Shown here one piece after another: positions 62,690 through 64,000 of a DNA stretch of 64,000 bases. Position 1 is the stretch's first letter, and each line of letters opens with the position of its first letter. Origin of the DNA: Aporrectodea caliginosa (lineage: Eukaryota; Annelida; Clitellata; Crassiclitellata; Lumbricidae); contig JACEVL010000773.1 in assembly GCA_020284085.1 (NCBI GenBank), forward strand, positions 350,001 to 414,000. The letters run 5' to 3'. A program made the translations under genes and the position numbers. The notes under the pieces were generated by a model. It was not told the DNA's origin, made no database searches, and saw nothing but the letters and a program-made list of their open reading frames with translations.

Positions 62690-64000
62690 TTCATCAATCA
62701 TTTTCCAAATCGCTTCTCCAATCATTTTCCAACCGTTTCTCCAATCATTTCCCAACCGCTTCTCCAATCATTTTCCAACTGTTTTCCAATCATTTTCCAA
62801 CCGTTTCTCCAATCATTTTCCAATCGTTTCTCCAATCATTTTCCAACCGTTCTCCAATCATTTTCCAACCGTTTCTCCAATCATTTTCCAACCGCTTCTC
62901 CAATCATTTTCCAACCGTTGTCCAATCATTTTCCAATCGTTCTCCAATCATTTTCCAACCGCTTCTCCAATCATTTTCCAACTGTTCTCCAATCATTTTC
63001 CAACCATTCTCCAATCATTTTCCAACCGCTTCTCCAATCATTTTCCAACCGTTTCTCCAATCATTTTCCAACCGTTCTCCAATCGTTTCTCCAATCATTT
63101 CCCAACCGCTTCTCCAATCATTTTCCAACCGTTCTCCAATCATTTTCCAACCGTTCTCCAATCATTTTCCAATCGTTTCTCCAATCATTTTCCAACCGCT
63201 TCTCCAATCATTTTCCAACCGCTTCTCCAATCATTTTCCAACCGTTTCTCCAATCATTTTCCAACCGCTTCACCAATCATTTTCCCAACCGCTCTCCAAT
63301 CATTTCCCAACCGTTCTCCAATCATTTTCCAACCGTTTCTCCAAGCATTTTCCAACCGTTTCTCCAATCATTTTCCAACCGTTTCTCCAATCATTTTCGA
63401 ATCGTTTCTCCAATCATTTTCCAACCGTTCTCCAATCATTTTCCAACTGCTCTCCAATCATTTTCCAACCGTTTCTCCAATCATTTCCCAACCGTTCTCC
63501 AATCATTTTCCAACCGTTCTCCAATCATTTTCCAACCGTTCTCCAATCATTTTCCAACCGTTTCTCCAATCATTTTCCAACTGTTCTCCAATCATTTTCC
63601 AAACTGTTCTTCAATCATTTTCCAACTGTTCTATCATTTTCCAACCGTTTCTCCTATCATTTACCAACCGTTTCTCCAATCATTTTCCAACCGCTTCTCC
63701 AATCATTTCCCAACCGCTTCTCCAATCATTTCCCAACCGCTTCTCCAATCATTTTCCAACCGTTTCTCCAATCATTTTCAAAACAGTTCTCCAATCATTT
63801 TCCAATCGCTTCTTCAATCATTTTCCAACCGTTCTCCAATCATTTTCCAACCGTTTCTCCAATCATTTTCCAATCGTTCTCCAATCATTTTCCAACTGTC
63901 TTCCAATCATTTTCCAACCATTCTCCAATCATTTTCCAATCGTTCTCCAATCATTTTCCAACCGCTTCTCCAATCATTTTCCAACCGTTCTCCTATCATT
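62690..64000. repeat. 22/23-bp satellite array, reaches the window end
   Basis: More than 55 head-to-tail copies of CCAATCATTTTCCAACCGT plus TCT or TTCT, giving 22- and 23-bp units, with variants CCGCTTCT, CCAACTG and CCAATCG. No unique spacers. It lies in the first intron after the SYK-like exon and continues past 64000. Confidence 0.97.

Noticed and set aside
62690..64000. CRISPR-like array at the right edge
   Set aside because: Units are head-to-tail with no unique spacers, and the DNA is clearly an animal genome.

Overview
This is animal nuclear DNA from an intron-rich, repeat-rich invertebrate. The genes are split by introns with GT-AG (twice GC-AG) junctions, and the gaps are full of tRNA-derived SINEs, LINE remains, small inverted-repeat DNA transposons and microsatellites. 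The exon layout of the STK11 gene is nearly the human one, and the interspersed repeats (tails of the type GAGCGCCTCTGA...GGCGCTATAYAAAT followed by a short microsatellite) fit a marine invertebrate, possibly a deuterostome such as an echinoderm or hemichordate. The species cannot be fixed from sequence alone.

I assembled six protein-coding loci exon by exon. (1) A TMEM45/DUF716 membrane protein, + strand, 5 exons, 6691-13499, complete. (2) A sorting nexin of the SNX7/SNX30 type, - strand, 11 exons, 17802-27457, with one unresolved junction near the N-terminus and a 21-nt microexon. (3) STK11/LKB1 kinase, - strand, 8 exons, 31392-36815, complete at 434 aa. (4) POLR2K (RPB12 subunit), + strand, 3 exons, 39100-40889, complete, head-to-head with STK11. 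(5) A LAPTM4-type lysosomal membrane protein, + strand, 7 exons, 46062-50661, complete, 259 aa. (6) The first coding exon of a SYK/ZAP-70/Shark-type tyrosine kinase (N-terminal SH2), + strand, 61769-61941, continuing beyond the window. These are unrelated housekeeping and signalling genes. Nothing suggests an operon or a joint pathway.

Between and inside them: 1-5000 is a patchwork of SINE heads, a CR1/L2-like reverse transcriptase remnant flanked by a ~400-bp direct duplication, and long microsatellites. 13.5-17.8 kb and 27.5-31.4 kb are intergenic repeats. 41.4-44.6 kb holds a 5'-truncated, frameshifted RTE-like LINE plus a second shredded copy. 52.0-54.1 kb is a foldback element whose arms are ~180-bp tandem repeats. 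54.5-61.6 kb is LINE debris and simple repeats. 62.7-64.0 kb is a 22/23-bp satellite running off the window.

I found no dedicated new biological system. The parts most worth a second look are the foldback element with an alternating A/B repeat order, the ladder of duplicated 3' splice sites before LAPTM4 exon 6, the two GC-AG introns, the absence of the intron that is AT-AC type in human STK11, and a dense set of hAT-like elements with readable 8-bp target duplications.
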